From positions 1 to 64,000 of the forward strand of contig JABDIN010000050.1 in assembly GCA_013003715.1 (NCBI GenBank): DNA of 64,000 nt. The letters run 5' to 3'. The DNA comes from Desulfobacteraceae bacterium (GTDB lineage Bacteria; Desulfobacterota; Desulfobacteria; Desulfobacterales; Desulfosarcinaceae). A program made the position numbers and the translations under genes. Below the pieces are notes generated by a model, which saw only the letters and a program-made list of their open reading frames with translations, did no database searches and was not told the origin of the DNA. Of the stretch, positions 38,366 to 47,743 are shown in pieces (the first letter of the stretch is position 1; the number at the start of each line of letters is the position of its first letter).

Positions 38366-38841
38366 GGTTTTTTACTGAATTCGACTTCAACACAATGCCG
38401 CAATCCATCCATCGTCACCACTCCGGATCGCGCCACAAAGGCGGACAGTGCCACGATGTTGGCAGCCCTGACATTTCCGACTTCCTTGGCAATGTCCACT
38501 GTCGCGACCTTTAATTCATCCACATCGGTGCGGCCGGAATCAACCGGGATCAATGATGTGTTGATCAATATTACACCGCCCGGTTTGACATCCGGGGCGA
38601 ATTTTTCCAGGGATGGGCGGTTCATGGCGATCAAATGCCTGGGATTCTTGATAATCGGGGAGCCGATGGGGCGGTCCCCGATAACCACCGTGCAATAGGC
38701 GGTGCCGCCCCTCATTTCCGGACCGTATGACGGAATCCATGCAACTTCATTGCCCTCTTCCATGGCGGCGTGGGCCAGAATTTTTCCAATGAGTAATATG
38801 CCTTGCCCGCCGAATCCGGCGAACATGATTTCGTTCTGCAT
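38299..38841 (-). CDS. 2-oxoacid:ferredoxin oxidoreductase, gamma subunit
   Basis: 180-residue gamma subunit of a four-subunit 2-oxoacid:ferredoxin oxidoreductase, which oxidatively decarboxylates 2-oxoacids to acyl-CoA with ferredoxin reduction. Signatures are [18 protein letters not shown] at the N-terminus and [17 protein letters not shown]. It is the last gene of the delta-alpha-beta-gamma operon. Its 3' end is odd: a 59-bp-offset tandem duplication starts exactly where the reading frame ends, so the stop codon arises from the frame shift into the second copy. Confidence 0.9.
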   Translation of the reverse strand: MQNEIMFAGFGGQGILLIGKILAHAAMEEGNEVAWIPSYGPEMRGGTAYCTVVIGDRPIGSPIIKNPRHLIAMNRPSLEKFAPDVKPGGVILINTSLIPVDSGRTDVDELKVATVDIAKEVGNVRAANIVALSAFVARSGVVTMDGLRHCVEVEFSKKPKLIPLNMKAVDAGEKVAKKTS

Positions 38842-38880
38842 CCTTCCTCCTTAACCAGAAACACTTAGCTGTCGGGCAAA

Positions 38881-39618
38881 TCAATCCGGTGTCTTGTAGT
38901 CGCCGAGTTTATAGTATGTGAGCAGGTTTTCCTCAGTCCAGGTAATGGCGTCCAGAGGTGTCATCCCCCAATTGGTGGGACAGGTACTTACAATTTCGAC
39001 CAGACTGAAACATTTTTTCTCCACCTGGTAAGTGAATGCTTTCAGGATGGCTTTTTTGGCCTTATTGATGTATTTGGGTTTGATTACCGTCTGCCGGCTG
39101 ATAAAGGCCGGTGTTTGCAAAGCGGAGATCAGTTCAGCCACTTTGATCGGCATACCCACATCTTCCACGTTCCGACCGAAAGGCGAGGTTGTCGTCCGTT
39201 GTTCCGGCATGGTGGTCGGGGCCATTTGTCCGCCGGTCATACCATAGATCGCATTGTTTACAAAAATTGTGGTGAATTTTTCTCCCCGGTTGGCGGCGTG
39301 GATTATTTCGCCCATGCCGATACTGGCCAGATCACCATCACCCTGATAAGTGAAGACAACCAGGTCGGGTCTCACGCGCTTTATCCCGGTGGCCATGGCA
39401 GGTGCCCGGCCATGGGCGGCTTCCTGGAAATCGCAATCGAAATAATTGTACGCCAATACGGCACACCCCACCGGTGCGACGCCCACCGTGCGTTTCCGTA
39501 TCCCGAGCTCATCAATGACCTCGGCAACCAGCCGATGAATTATACCGTGGGTACACCCCGGACAATAGTGGGTCATCGTGTCCGATAGCGCTTCTGGTCT
39601 CTGAAATGTTTTTCCCAT
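38881..39618 (-). CDS. 2-oxoacid:ferredoxin oxidoreductase, beta (TPP-binding) subunit
   Basis: 245-residue thiamine-pyrophosphate-binding subunit. It shows HYCPGCTHGI near the N-terminus, the TPP motif GDGDLASIGMGEI followed by NNAIYGMTGGQMAPTT, and a helical C-terminus. It lies 39 bp upstream of the gamma gene and 94 bp downstream of alpha. Together with the 8-kDa ferredoxin subunit the layout matches branched-chain (VOR) or 2-oxoglutarate (KOR) enzymes rather than pyruvate enzymes of single-chain type; the substrate cannot be fixed from sequence reading. Confidence 0.92.
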   Translation of the reverse strand: MGKTFQRPEALSDTMTHYCPGCTHGIIHRLVAEVIDELGIRKRTVGVAPVGCAVLAYNYFDCDFQEAAHGRAPAMATGIKRVRPDLVVFTYQGDGDLASIGMGEIIHAANRGEKFTTIFVNNAIYGMTGGQMAPTTMPEQRTTTSPFGRNVEDVGMPIKVAELISALQTPAFISRQTVIKPKYINKAKKAILKAFTYQVEKKCFSLVEIVSTCPTNWGMTPLDAITWTEENLLTYYKLGDYKTPD

Positions 39619-39712
39619 GAGAATTGCTCCTCTATGATGGTTACCTGCATTTTTCGATGGTTGTTGCGGCCTTCCGACCCAACCGCCACCGTTTATCCGA
39701 TAGGCTGATTGG

Positions 39713-40783
39713 TTAGTTGATTAGCGACTTGACAACATCCACAACCTCTTCGGGTGTGGGGACATCTCCACCGCATTTACCAAACCAATGGACCGGTTTG
39801 CCCCCCCGGACACTGCGCTCAACGTCCTCAACCATCTGGCCCATACTCATCTCTATGCTGATCACCTGTTTGCAGCTTTCCTTCTGTGCGGCGTCTCTTA
39901 CCGCCTGTTCCGGAAATGGGAATACCGTTTGCGGGCGTACCATGGCCACATCAATCCCCTCTTCCTTCAAGGCATCAATGGCGGTGCGGCAAACCCGGCT
40001 CATGGTGCCGTAACTGACAATGAGGACTTTATAATCCGTATCGGAGTTATAAGACTCGGACCGGACTTCCTCTTTTTTCATTTGATCATATTTCGCTTTT
40101 AACTGCAAATTGTTGTCATTGAGCGCAGTGGGATCCAGGAATAATGACCGTACCAGGTTTCGTTCGCTTCGCTTCCGGTGATCCATTCCGTTTGACGCCC
40201 AATCGTCTTTGTTGGAGGGTTCGGTTTTAAGATGATCCGGGAATTCAACCGGCTCCATCATCTGCCCGATGAGACCGTCCCCTAAAATCATTACCGGGTT
40301 GCGGTACTTTTCCGCCAACGGGAAGGCGTTCATAACCATTTCCACGGCTTCCTGCACACTGGCCGGAGCCATTACCAGCATTCGGCAATCTCCATGGCCG
40401 ATACCTTTTGTGGCCTGGTTATAATCGGCCTGTGACGGTAAAATGCCTCCTAAACCTGGACCGCCGCGCATGATATTCACAAAGACAGCAGGACATTGCG
40501 CGCCGGCAATATAACTGATGCCTTCACTCATGAGACTGATACCTGGACTGGACGAGGTTGTGAAGACCCTTTCACCGGCACCGGCGGCGCCGAAAATCAT
40601 GTAGGCCACCGCCACTTCGCTTTCACCCTGAAGAAAGACGCCGCCGACCTCGGGCATCCGTTTTGTTAGATATTCAGCAACCTCTGACTGGGGTGTTATC
40701 GGATAAGCGAAATAATTCAGACAACCGGCCCGTATGGCTGCCTCGCCGATTGCTTCATTCCCCTTCATCAAAACCTTACCCAT
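39713..40783 (-). CDS. vorB: 2-oxoacid:ferredoxin oxidoreductase, alpha subunit (VorB-like)
   Basis: 356-residue alpha subunit. It begins MGKVLMKGNEAIGEAAIRAGC and has FAYPITPQSEVAEYL, the TTSSSPGISLMSEGISY segment and RGGPGLGGILPSQADYNQ, all typical of the VorB/KorA class. The length (~355) fits the VorB group (3-methyl-2-oxobutanoate), which I favour, but 2-oxoglutarate use remains possible. It is preceded by the small ferredoxin subunit and followed by beta. Expected cytoplasmic complex with the other three subunits. Confidence 0.9.
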   Translation of the reverse strand: MGKVLMKGNEAIGEAAIRAGCLNYFAYPITPQSEVAEYLTKRMPEVGGVFLQGESEVAVAYMIFGAAGAGERVFTTSSSPGISLMSEGISYIAGAQCPAVFVNIMRGGPGLGGILPSQADYNQATKGIGHGDCRMLVMAPASVQEAVEMVMNAFPLAEKYRNPVMILGDGLIGQMMEPVEFPDHLKTEPSNKDDWASNGMDHRKRSERNLVRSLFLDPTALNDNNLQLKAKYDQMKKEEVRSESYNSDTDYKVLIVSYGTMSRVCRTAIDALKEEGIDVAMVRPQTVFPFPEQAVRDAAQKESCKQVISIEMSMGQMVEDVERSVRGGKPVHWFGKCGGDVPTPEEVVDVVKSLIN

Positions 40784-40906
40784 GATTTCCTCCGTATTTT
40801 CAATCCGTTGATATTACAAAGTGCAGGCAATACATCGGTCCACCAATGATGGGCGCTCACCTAATTATCAGTGTATTCGGATATCACACCTGCTCCATAT
40901 GATCTA

Positions 40907-41134
40907 CTAACACTCGGTATCCTCGGCTACTTCTGTGATACTGATGGCAACATCCGGGCACATGGTGCAACAAATGGCACACCGGATACAATCATCCGGT
41001 CTGGCTTGATATGCCGGGAAATAGCCTTTGATGTTTACCTCATTGGAAATTTCGAGAACTTTCTTCGGGCACACCGCCACACAAAGTCCACACCCTTTGC
41101 ATCGGTCTATTTCAATGGAATAACAATAGGACAT
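40907..41134 (-). CDS. 2-oxoacid:ferredoxin oxidoreductase, delta (2x[4Fe-4S] ferredoxin) subunit
   Basis: 75-residue ferredoxin-like subunit with two CxxCxxCxxxCP motifs (CKGCGLCVAVCP and CIRCAICCTMCP) binding two 4Fe-4S clusters that carry electrons to free ferredoxin. I start it at the ATG 41134 (MSYCYSIEID), 7 bp after AGGAG; the frame is open to 41161. It is the first subunit gene of the complex and lies 73 bp downstream of a P-loop ATPase gene on the same strand. Confidence 0.92.
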   Translation of the reverse strand: MSYCYSIEIDRCKGCGLCVAVCPKKVLEISNEVNIKGYFPAYQARPDDCIRCAICCTMCPDVAISITEVAEDTEC

Positions 41135-41207
41135 CACAATACTCCTCTCACCTATTTTCACCGACCGGACGGTAGATCAGGGAAGAAAAAAATCCATCGT
41201 CGGACGA

Positions 41208-41906
41208 TTATTGTTCGAATCGTTCGGTTTTTCGCCATGGTGGAACCATTTGGCGGTATATGGGCAAAACCGGATACGATAGTTTCGCTTTATCAATGGC
41301 GGATAACAAATTATTGCTCACCGTTATGCACAGTACCGGCAATCCGGATTGTCCCGAAAGTTCCTGAATGAACTTCTGTCCATTGTAAATATGATCCGGT
41401 CCTGTATCGTCGATCAGATTGGCATTGCCAATGAGTCCGGTGATTTTTATTTTAGCGGCCGATTCAATCTCTTCTCGAATCTTTTGGCAGCCTTCAAGGG
41501 AATCGGTATAAGGCCGAAACGGATTTATCACCTGGAACACTTGCAGGGGCTTATCCTTCAGGGCATCGGCAAGGGCTGCGATCACAGTGGCGCCGACGTC
41601 GTCACCACCGGCATCGAGAATTGTAAGACCGTTGGAATTTCTTATCATTCCGGAAACTCCCCTGTCGAGAATAGGCAAATCGGCATTCATGTACTGCGGT
41701 GGCGGCAATACGACCTCAATGCCCATCTGTGTCAACACTTCACGCGCCTCACGTGATCTGAAATATGGATTCACCAGATCCAGGTCGGCAAGTCGAACAC
41801 CCATCCCCGTCCGCTTGTGTTGAACGGCTATGTTTACGGCGATTTCGGTTTTCCCGCTGCCGTAGTTGCCCACGATGATTACGATACCGTCAAGGCTAAA
41901 GTCCAC
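41208..41906 (-). CDS. P-loop ATPase of the MinD/CobQ-like group, linked to the oxidoreductase
   Basis: 232-residue soluble P-loop protein. Walker A reads GNYGSGKTEIAVNIA at ~13-27, followed by the conserved ADLDLVNPYFRSREAREVL and LDAGGDDVGATVIAAL. It resembles ATP-binding proteins encoded beside ferredoxin-dependent 2-oxoacid oxidoreductases in Desulfobacterota, but I know of no experimentally set role. Position first in the operon suggests assembly or regulation of the complex. It is divergent from the NamZ-like gene. Confidence 0.78.
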   Translation of the reverse strand: MDFSLDGIVIIVGNYGSGKTEIAVNIAVQHKRTGMGVRLADLDLVNPYFRSREAREVLTQMGIEVVLPPPQYMNADLPILDRGVSGMIRNSNGLTILDAGGDDVGATVIAALADALKDKPLQVFQVINPFRPYTDSLEGCQKIREEIESAAKIKITGLIGNANLIDDTGPDHIYNGQKFIQELSGQSGLPVLCITVSNNLLSAIDKAKLSYPVLPIYRQMVPPWRKTERFEQ

Positions 41907-42312
41907 TTGAAATCGCCTTTGTGTATGGACAGGTCAGTTTATCCAATGGATCCGTCAACTCTTTTTTCAACTTTTCATCTGCTGTCAATGCGTTCGTCGC
42001 CATCCGGAAATGGTGGTTACAGGTTTAAAGCCGGATGTTAAGGGTTCCAAATTATAACGGCAATACAATATTATAGTAGCAATACCTTTAAAAAGGTAAG
42101 CTTTTTCTTCCGATTTTCGAATTGCATACTGTATTTTCAATTGAATAAGGTGTCAAGTTGTTTTCAGGAGGTCCATTTAGGGCTTTTTCCAATGCGGCGA
42201 TTATGGTATCCGGGTATTCGTTGCTGATATGTTTATCCAATATAACAACCGGTTATTTTAAACGGATCATCCACCGGACAACCGACAACTTCAATACGAA
42301 AAAAACAGAGCA
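41907..42312. other. AT-rich intergenic region between divergent genes
   Basis: 406 bp between the P-loop ATPase (minus) and the NamZ-like gene (plus). A short palindrome ACCTTTAAAAAGGT lies near 42085-42098. No gene, RNA or clear promoter can be supported. Confidence 0.4.
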
Positions 42313-43491
42313 ATGATAAATGATGTCAAGGTAAAGACCGGACTGGACATACTGCTTGGTTCTCCGCCGGTATTCCGGAACAAACGACTTGGCCTGCTGT
42401 GCAATCCTGCATCCACCGGCCCCGGTCTCATCCACAGCCGGTCTCTTCTCCAGGAGAGGTTCCCGGATCAACTCAAAGCGCTGTATTCTCCCCAGCATGG
42501 TTTTTTCGCCGAAAAACAGGACAATATGATCGAATCCGGAAATCGGAGAGACCCGGTTTCCGGTCTTCCGGTGTTCAGCCTGTATGGTGGAACTCGTATC
42601 CCTACCCCGGAAATGTTGGATCTGATCGACATTCTGATAATCGATCTTCAGGATGTCGGCACCCGGGTGTACACATTTATTTATACGATCGCCTATTGCA
42701 TGGAAGCCGCTAAAAAATCAGCTAAAAAAGTCGTGGTGCTCGATCGGCCGAATCCCATCGGTGGCAGGCAAATGGAAGGCAATTGTCTGAATCCGGAGAT
42801 GTCGTCCTTTGTCGGTCGCTTTCCCATCCCCATGCGGCACGGGTTGACCATCGGTGAGCTGGCGTTGTTCTTCAACCGTTATTACAAGATGGCGTGTGAT
42901 CTCGAAGTCATACCGATGTCCGGATGGCACCGTCAAATGTACTATAAGGATACCGGTCTCGATTGGATCGCCCCTTCTCCTAACATGCCCACCCCGGTCA
43001 CCGCAATGGTCTACCCCGGCCAGGTGCTATGGGAAGGCACCAACGTGTCCGAAGGCCGGGGGACCACGCAACCTTTCGAACTATTCGGCGCCCCGTATAT
43101 GGATACCGATAAACTGCGTCATCAGTTCAACGACGGTAAGATCTCCGGGGGCATCCTCAGGGCAGTGGAGTTTGAGCCCACGTCAAACAAATGGACGGAT
43201 CAGATATGCAAGGGATTTCAGATCCATGTTACGGATCCGGATTGTTTCAAACCCTACGAAACATCCCTGAGACTGCTGCAGACTGTTTGCCGGAACCACT
43301 CTTCCGATTTCGAATGGAAACCACCACCTTATGAATATGAAATGCAAAAAATGCCCATAGACTTGATCATCGGCGATAAAAACATCCGAAAACAGCTCGA
43401 AGACGGGATGGACGTCAACATCATATGCGAGAGGTGGCAGGATCAGCTTAGTGACTATATATCACTGGCCGAAAATATCATGCTGTACTAG
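42313..43491 (+). CDS. NamZ-like exo-beta-N-acetylmuramidase (DUF1343)
   Basis: 392-residue DUF1343 protein. The characterised member NamZ of Bacillus subtilis releases MurNAc from the non-reducing end of peptidoglycan fragments. Family blocks here are GLLCNPAS, YSPQHGFFAEKQDN, DLQDVGTRVYTFIYT, DRPNPIGG and the later ISPNMPT-like SPNMPTPVTAMVYPG with EGTNVSEGRGTTQPF. No signal peptide is present, so the enzyme seems cytoplasmic, unlike secreted NamZ. It is followed 45 bp later by RNase HI. A MurU-AmgK fusion that would use the released MurNAc is encoded ~4 kb downstream. Confidence 0.87.
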   Translation: MINDVKVKTGLDILLGSPPVFRNKRLGLLCNPASTGPGLIHSRSLLQERFPDQLKALYSPQHGFFAEKQDNMIESGNRRDPVSGLPVFSLYGGTRIPTPEMLDLIDILIIDLQDVGTRVYTFIYTIAYCMEAAKKSAKKVVVLDRPNPIGGRQMEGNCLNPEMSSFVGRFPIPMRHGLTIGELALFFNRYYKMACDLEVIPMSGWHRQMYYKDTGLDWIAPSPNMPTPVTAMVYPGQVLWEGTNVSEGRGTTQPFELFGAPYMDTDKLRHQFNDGKISGGILRAVEFEPTSNKWTDQICKGFQIHVTDPDCFKPYETSLRLLQTVCRNHSSDFEWKPPPYEYEMQKMPIDLIIGDKNIRKQLEDGMDVNIICERWQDQLSDYISLAENIMLY

Positions 43492-43536
43492 CCCTGAATT
43501 TCTTATGCCGGGTGATAACTGATCGCGGAGAAGCAT

Positions 43537-44193
43537 GTGAACACAAAAAAAGAGAATTGGAACAGGGTTCGGTTCAAGGGGAATAAGGTCTGGATGGCCA
43601 TGGAATCCGATCAGAAGCCTTTGGTTAAAAATCATAAAGTATTAATTAAATACCAACTTGAACAGGAACATGAATACTGGGTATTGCAAAAAAACATCCG
43701 GCCCTTGGGAGATAAACCCCACCGTACGAACAACTCAGCAACGTCACGGCATGCACAGAAAATAGAAAAAACGATCCTGGTGGACTGCGCCGGTGCCGTG
43801 TGCATTTATACCGATGGTGCCTCTTCAGGAAATCCAGGACCGGCCGGCATCGGTATATTCTTTAAATATGGCGACAAGGAAAAAAAAATCTCAAAATACA
43901 TCGGGGTTGCCACCAACAATATCGCTGAATTGGAAGCCATCCGGCATGGTTTGAATCACGTTAAAAATCCGCGGTTGCCGGTGAGGGTGTTCACCGACAG
44001 CAGCTATGCAATGGGGTTGCTCACCAAGGGATGGCGGGCCAAAAAAAATCAAACCCTTGTCGAAGCAATTCGAGAACTCATGAGAAAATTTAAAGATCTT
44101 AAATTCATCAAGGTAAAGGGGCATGCCGGTCACCCGGGAAACGAGATGGCCGATTTTCTGGCCACATCCGCTATAAAATCCGCCAAACCCTGA
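43537..44193 (+). CDS. rnhA: Ribonuclease HI with N-terminal extension
   Basis: 218-residue protein. Residues ~86-215 are a complete RNase H domain that cuts RNA in RNA-DNA hybrids: Asp93 (IYTDGASSGNPG), Glu133 (NIAELEAI), Asp154 (VFTDSSYA) and Asp206 (NEMADFLA), with His200-region GHAGHPGN. The first ~60 residues form a separate small domain (RFKGNKVWMAM through LEQEHEYWVLQKNIRPL), followed by a polar linker; this is not the HBD of eukaryotic RNase H1. It is followed by a 10-bp tandem repeat and a bidirectional terminator. Confidence 0.92.
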   Translation: MNTKKENWNRVRFKGNKVWMAMESDQKPLVKNHKVLIKYQLEQEHEYWVLQKNIRPLGDKPHRTNNSATSRHAQKIEKTILVDCAGAVCIYTDGASSGNPGPAGIGIFFKYGDKEKKISKYIGVATNNIAELEAIRHGLNHVKNPRLPVRVFTDSSYAMGLLTKGWRAKKNQTLVEAIRELMRKFKDLKFIKVKGHAGHPGNEMADFLATSAIKSAKP

Positions 44194-44220
44194 ATCTGGT
44201 GATCGATACTCGCGATACCC

Positions 44221-44262
44221 ATAAGATTCCGGAAGATTCCGGAAGATTCCGGAAGATTACGG
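44221..44262. repeat. 10-bp tandem repeat, about four copies
   Basis: The unit GGAAGATTCC is repeated about 4 times (first and last copies slightly altered) directly after rnhA. Each unit has inverted ends GGAA-GA-TTCC, and the 10-bp period is near one DNA turn. Confidence 0.8.
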
Positions 44263-44310
44263 CGCACCTAATTGAAATCCTCCGGAACATCCCTGCTACG
44301 GCATAAAAAA

Positions 44311-44352
44311 GGCGTGCTACCGGACTCGACACGAAATACCGGAACGCACGCC
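44311..44352. terminator. Bidirectional rho-independent terminator
   Basis: GGCGTGC (44311-44317) pairs with GCACGCC (44346-44352), extended inside by CCGG/CCGG. The plus strand continues ATTTTCTT, and the minus strand continues TTTTTTATGCC. It serves rnhA (plus) and the convergent 93-residue membrane-protein gene (minus). Confidence 0.75.
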
Positions 44353-44401
44353 ATTTTCTTCAACCAAAGTGATGAATCAGGAGCCGCGTAACTTTTCTTT
44401 A

Positions 44402-44683
44402 CTAGGCTTTTTCAGACTTAAGGGTTTCGATTTCCTTTTTCAGCGTTTCGATCTCTTCCTGGTACTTTCCCGATTCTTCACCGGTATCGGCATCGGAAAC
44501 GCCTTCATCTTTTTTCCAGGTATCCTTCAATTCATCAAAACCAAGGTAAAGCGCTAATCCGCCGCCAAGCAGCAGCATGACAGGAATAGCACCGGCGAGT
44601 AGCAACAAAAACTCCTTAAACCAGACAGAAAGGCCGATCAGACCAAAAACCGCGGCCACCGCCCCACCAATTAAAGTCTTCAT
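44402..44683 (-). CDS. Small membrane protein with C-terminal coiled coil
   Basis: 93-residue protein. Two hydrophobic segments at ~5-22 and ~26-48 form a hairpin; the remainder is charged, with a predicted coiled coil at ~70-93 made of the repeat EEIETLKKEIETLKSE. A TCCTCC-complement site (GGAGG) lies just before the ATG. It stands alone, facing rnhA across a shared terminator. Function unknown; envelope-stress-type small proteins look similar, but I cannot assign it. Confidence 0.72.
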   Translation of the reverse strand: MKTLIGGAVAAVFGLIGLSVWFKEFLLLLAGAIPVMLLLGGGLALYLGFDELKDTWKKDEGVSDADTGEESGKYQEEIETLKKEIETLKSEKA

Positions 44684-45106
44684 AAAATATTATCCTCCTT
44701 TTATAAAACATAAGTTACTGGATCTAAACGGATTATCAGGATTTGAAATCGCTTGTTTTCCAAAGAAATTCAGGTCATAGCAAATACCATATCACCTGAA
44801 GCAACGCAAGATTATTTTTGGTGTTTTATTCAACAGAGAGAAGCAATTGGGATGGTAATCCACGTCGAGCAAACAACAACTTAACAGCTCATATATCAAA
44901 TAGATTAAGAGATTGCAAACCCTACCTTGTTTTGATATTTCTTATTATTTGGTGCCCATCCATGGATGAACACTATTTGGTTTTCCCTTTTGGTTATGCG
45001 GTAGGATAAATGACAAACGCATTTCGGCGCTATGGTAATTCTGTGTGGCAGATTCTTGATATAAATCGATTCATTCTCCCTGGCCGGACACCCTTGGAAC
45101 ACAACT
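44684..45106. other. AT-rich intergenic region between divergent genes
   Basis: 423 bp between the small membrane protein gene (minus) and plsB (plus). Short frames here lack ribosome binding sites. I see no convincing promoter, RNA gene or repeat. Confidence 0.4.
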
Positions 45107-47743
45107 ATGCCCCGAACAACTGATAATTTCTGGACAATTCTGAAACAGAATCTGAGACGGTTTATCGATCGCCGGATCGATGGTACACATGATCACTATC
45201 TATATCATCAACCGGCGGGAACCGGCCGTTTTTCCTTCTGGCTGCTGCGAAAGTTTTACGCCGGTATCCTTATCAAAACCGAAGAGACCGACATTCTCAA
45301 AAAACTACCGGATGACGCCATTATCGTTTACACAACCAAATATAAAAGCTTTTTTGAATACTTGTTTTACCACACACGCCTTCACCAGGATAAATTGCCG
45401 ACACCGGAATGGGGTTTCGGATATCCCACCTATTGGTGGCAACCCGTGTCGAAGCTATGGAAGGTCCCGCTGGCCAAACTGGATCATTTATATCAGCACA
45501 GATCACTTCCGGACCCATACCAGAGCGGGTTTATGCGTGATTTTTTTCTCAATGGATCCACGGCGCTGCTGTCGCTGATTGAAAAAAAAGGCTTCTACCA
45601 CCGGTTTGTAAAATCCAAGGAAGACCCACTCAGTTATCTTATTAAAATCCAGAAAACCATTGACAGGCCCATATACCTGGTCCCCTTGTTGATGTTTTTC
45701 GGCAAAAGCCCGGATCCTTCCATACCGAGCATAGTCGATATCATTTTCGGTTCCTTGCAGCGTCCCGGGAAATTTCGAAAAATCGTAACCCTATTTAAAA
45801 GTCCCGGACGCGTATTCGTTGAAATTTCGGAGCCGTTGAATTTGCGGCAGTTTCTCGATCAACCGGATATAATGCAACGAAGTGATGAATACCGGTCACT
45901 CATGCTCCGAAGACATCTCGTCCTGAAACACAATCGTCACCGACAAAGTATCACCGGTCCTGTTCTCAAAACGAACGAAGAGCTGAAAGAAAGCATCCTG
46001 GCCAGCGAACGCATGCGACAATTCATGGAGCAGCATGCTAAAAATCGCAAAGAACCGATTCACGAAATTCGAAAACAGGCTGATACCTATATTGATGAAA
46101 TTGCAGCGAAATATAATTTCTTTTTCATCAGAATCATGTCGGGCATCGTCAGTTGGATTACGAACACCATGTTCGACGGCGCCGTCATTGACAGAGAGGG
46201 GCTGCAAAAAGTAAAAACCATGTCCCAAAAAGGCCCCCTGGTGCTTATTCCCTGCCATAAGAGCCATATCGATTATTTGATCCTGTCGTATGTGCTTTAC
46301 AAAAACAATATGCCCTGCCCGCATATCGCCGCCGGAAAAAATTTATCATTCTGGCCCTTGGGGCCCATTTTCCGTGCAGGCGGAGCCTTTTTTATCCGAC
46401 GAACGTTCCGGGGCGCAGTCCTTTACGCCAAGGTTTTTTCCGAATACATCCATAAGTTGCTCGATGAAGGGTTCAATATCTTACAATTCATTGAGGGTGG
46501 TCGCAGCCGAACCGGAAAACTGCTGATGCCCAAATTGGGTTTATTGTCGATCTTGATCAATGCCTATCGGAATGGCGCCTGTGATGACATGATTTTCGTG
46601 CCGGTCTATATCGGATATGACCAGGTTCTGGAGGAATCCGCTTACCTCCACGAGATCGAAGGGGGCAAAAAGGAACCTGAAAACCTGTCCCAGGTCATCA
46701 AGGCCCGCCGGTTTCTTAAAAAAAGATATGGAAAAATCTATATCAATTTTCACGATCCCATATCCTCCAATGAATTACTTGACAACAGCGAAACGCCTCC
46801 TGAACAGATGTCCACCAAGCAAGTAAATGCATTTATCCGGAATCTCGGGTGGCGGGTGATTCGTGCCATCGACAGTGAGACGGTCGTGACACCCCATTCA
46901 ATTATGGCCGCAGCATTGTTGAATTGTCCTAAGGACCGGTTTGCGCATCAGGACCTGATGAGCATATTCGACACATACCTTAATTTTCTGCATAGCCGGG
47001 ACGCATTGCTTTCGGATACGCTGGTCATGGATCCGACCACGGCGGCAGAGCAGGCCATCAATAGTTACCAGCAACGCAAATTCATTGACACGATAAAGAG
47101 TAACAAATCAAACACGGAATCGGCTGATCTGTTGAGTATTAACACCGGGAGGCGTCCGGCGCTGGAATACTACAAAAACAATTGCATTGCTTACTTCATC
47201 CCGGCAGCCCTTACCGCGCTGACAATTCTAGAAAAAGATGCGTTTCAATTCTCAGCTTCAGATCTACATAACCGGTACACTTTTTTACAGGATCTTTTTA
47301 AATACGAATTCGCATTCGATGTGGAGCGCACACCGGAATCCATCATCCGAAAAACGATTAAATATTTCATTGATGACGCGATTCTGATGCCTCATCCGAC
47401 CTTACCAGACACCTACAATATAACATCGTCCGGCTTGAGGAAATTAAATCTCTATGCACGGTTTTTAAAAACATATTTTGAGTCCTATCGGGTAGTACTG
47501 AATTTCTACCAGCAACATGTAAAAACCGGTATCGTCCCCAAGGACAGGCTAAAGAAAATTCAGGCATTGGGAAACCGGATGTATAAAAGAGGCGAAATCG
47601 AACTCAAGGAGTCGCTTTCCAAGGTTAACTATGATAATGCCGTCACCTTTTTCTCATCACAGCGAATCAGGGGGTCTGAAGATGAGGATAAGATAAAGCG
47701 CTTCAGTGACGCTATCAAAACCTACCTGGATCTGCTGGACTGA
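45107..47743 (+). CDS. plsB: Glycerol-3-phosphate 1-O-acyltransferase PlsB
   Basis: 878-residue PlsB, the membrane-bound enzyme that makes 1-acyl-glycerol-3-phosphate, the first step of phospholipid synthesis. The four acyltransferase blocks are clear: PCHKSHIDYLIL with His384 and Asp389, GAFFIRRTFRG, FIEGGRSRTGKLL and FVPVYIGYDQ. It is longer than E. coli PlsB (807) but keeps the same plan, with a long N-terminal and C-terminal part. Its TGA overlaps the ATG of the next gene by one base, so PlsB and the MurU-AmgK fusion are translationally coupled. Confidence 0.92.
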   Translation: MPRTTDNFWTILKQNLRRFIDRRIDGTHDHYLYHQPAGTGRFSFWLLRKFYAGILIKTEETDILKKLPDDAIIVYTTKYKSFFEYLFYHTRLHQDKLPTPEWGFGYPTYWWQPVSKLWKVPLAKLDHLYQHRSLPDPYQSGFMRDFFLNGSTALLSLIEKKGFYHRFVKSKEDPLSYLIKIQKTIDRPIYLVPLLMFFGKSPDPSIPSIVDIIFGSLQRPGKFRKIVTLFKSPGRVFVEISEPLNLRQFLDQPDIMQRSDEYRSLMLRRHLVLKHNRHRQSITGPVLKTNEELKESILASERMRQFMEQHAKNRKEPIHEIRKQADTYIDEIAAKYNFFFIRIMSGIVSWITNTMFDGAVIDREGLQKVKTMSQKGPLVLIPCHKSHIDYLILSYVLYKNNMPCPHIAAGKNLSFWPLGPIFRAGGAFFIRRTFRGAVLYAKVFSEYIHKLLDEGFNILQFIEGGRSRTGKLLMPKLGLLSILINAYRNGACDDMIFVPVYIGYDQVLEESAYLHEIEGGKKEPENLSQVIKARRFLKKRYGKIYINFHDPISSNELLDNSETPPEQMSTKQVNAFIRNLGWRVIRAIDSETVVTPHSIMAAALLNCPKDRFAHQDLMSIFDTYLNFLHSRDALLSDTLVMDPTTAAEQAINSYQQRKFIDTIKSNKSNTESADLLSINTGRRPALEYYKNNCIAYFIPAALTALTILEKDAFQFSASDLHNRYTFLQDLFKYEFAFDVERTPESIIRKTIKYFIDDAILMPHPTLPDTYNITSSGLRKLNLYARFLKTYFESYRVVLNFYQQHVKTGIVPKDRLKKIQALGNRMYKRGEIELKESLSKVNYDNAVTFFSSQRIRGSEDEDKIKRFSDAIKTYLDLLD

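Noticed and set aside
41187-41206. Short palindrome ATCGTCGGACGAT next to an A/T run between the ferredoxin subunit and the P-loop ATPase
   Set aside because: The centre leaves a loop too small for a stable hairpin, so it is not called a terminator.
44221-44262. Could the tandem repeat be a CRISPR array?
   Set aside because: The units are 10 bp and directly adjacent without spacers; no cas genes are present.
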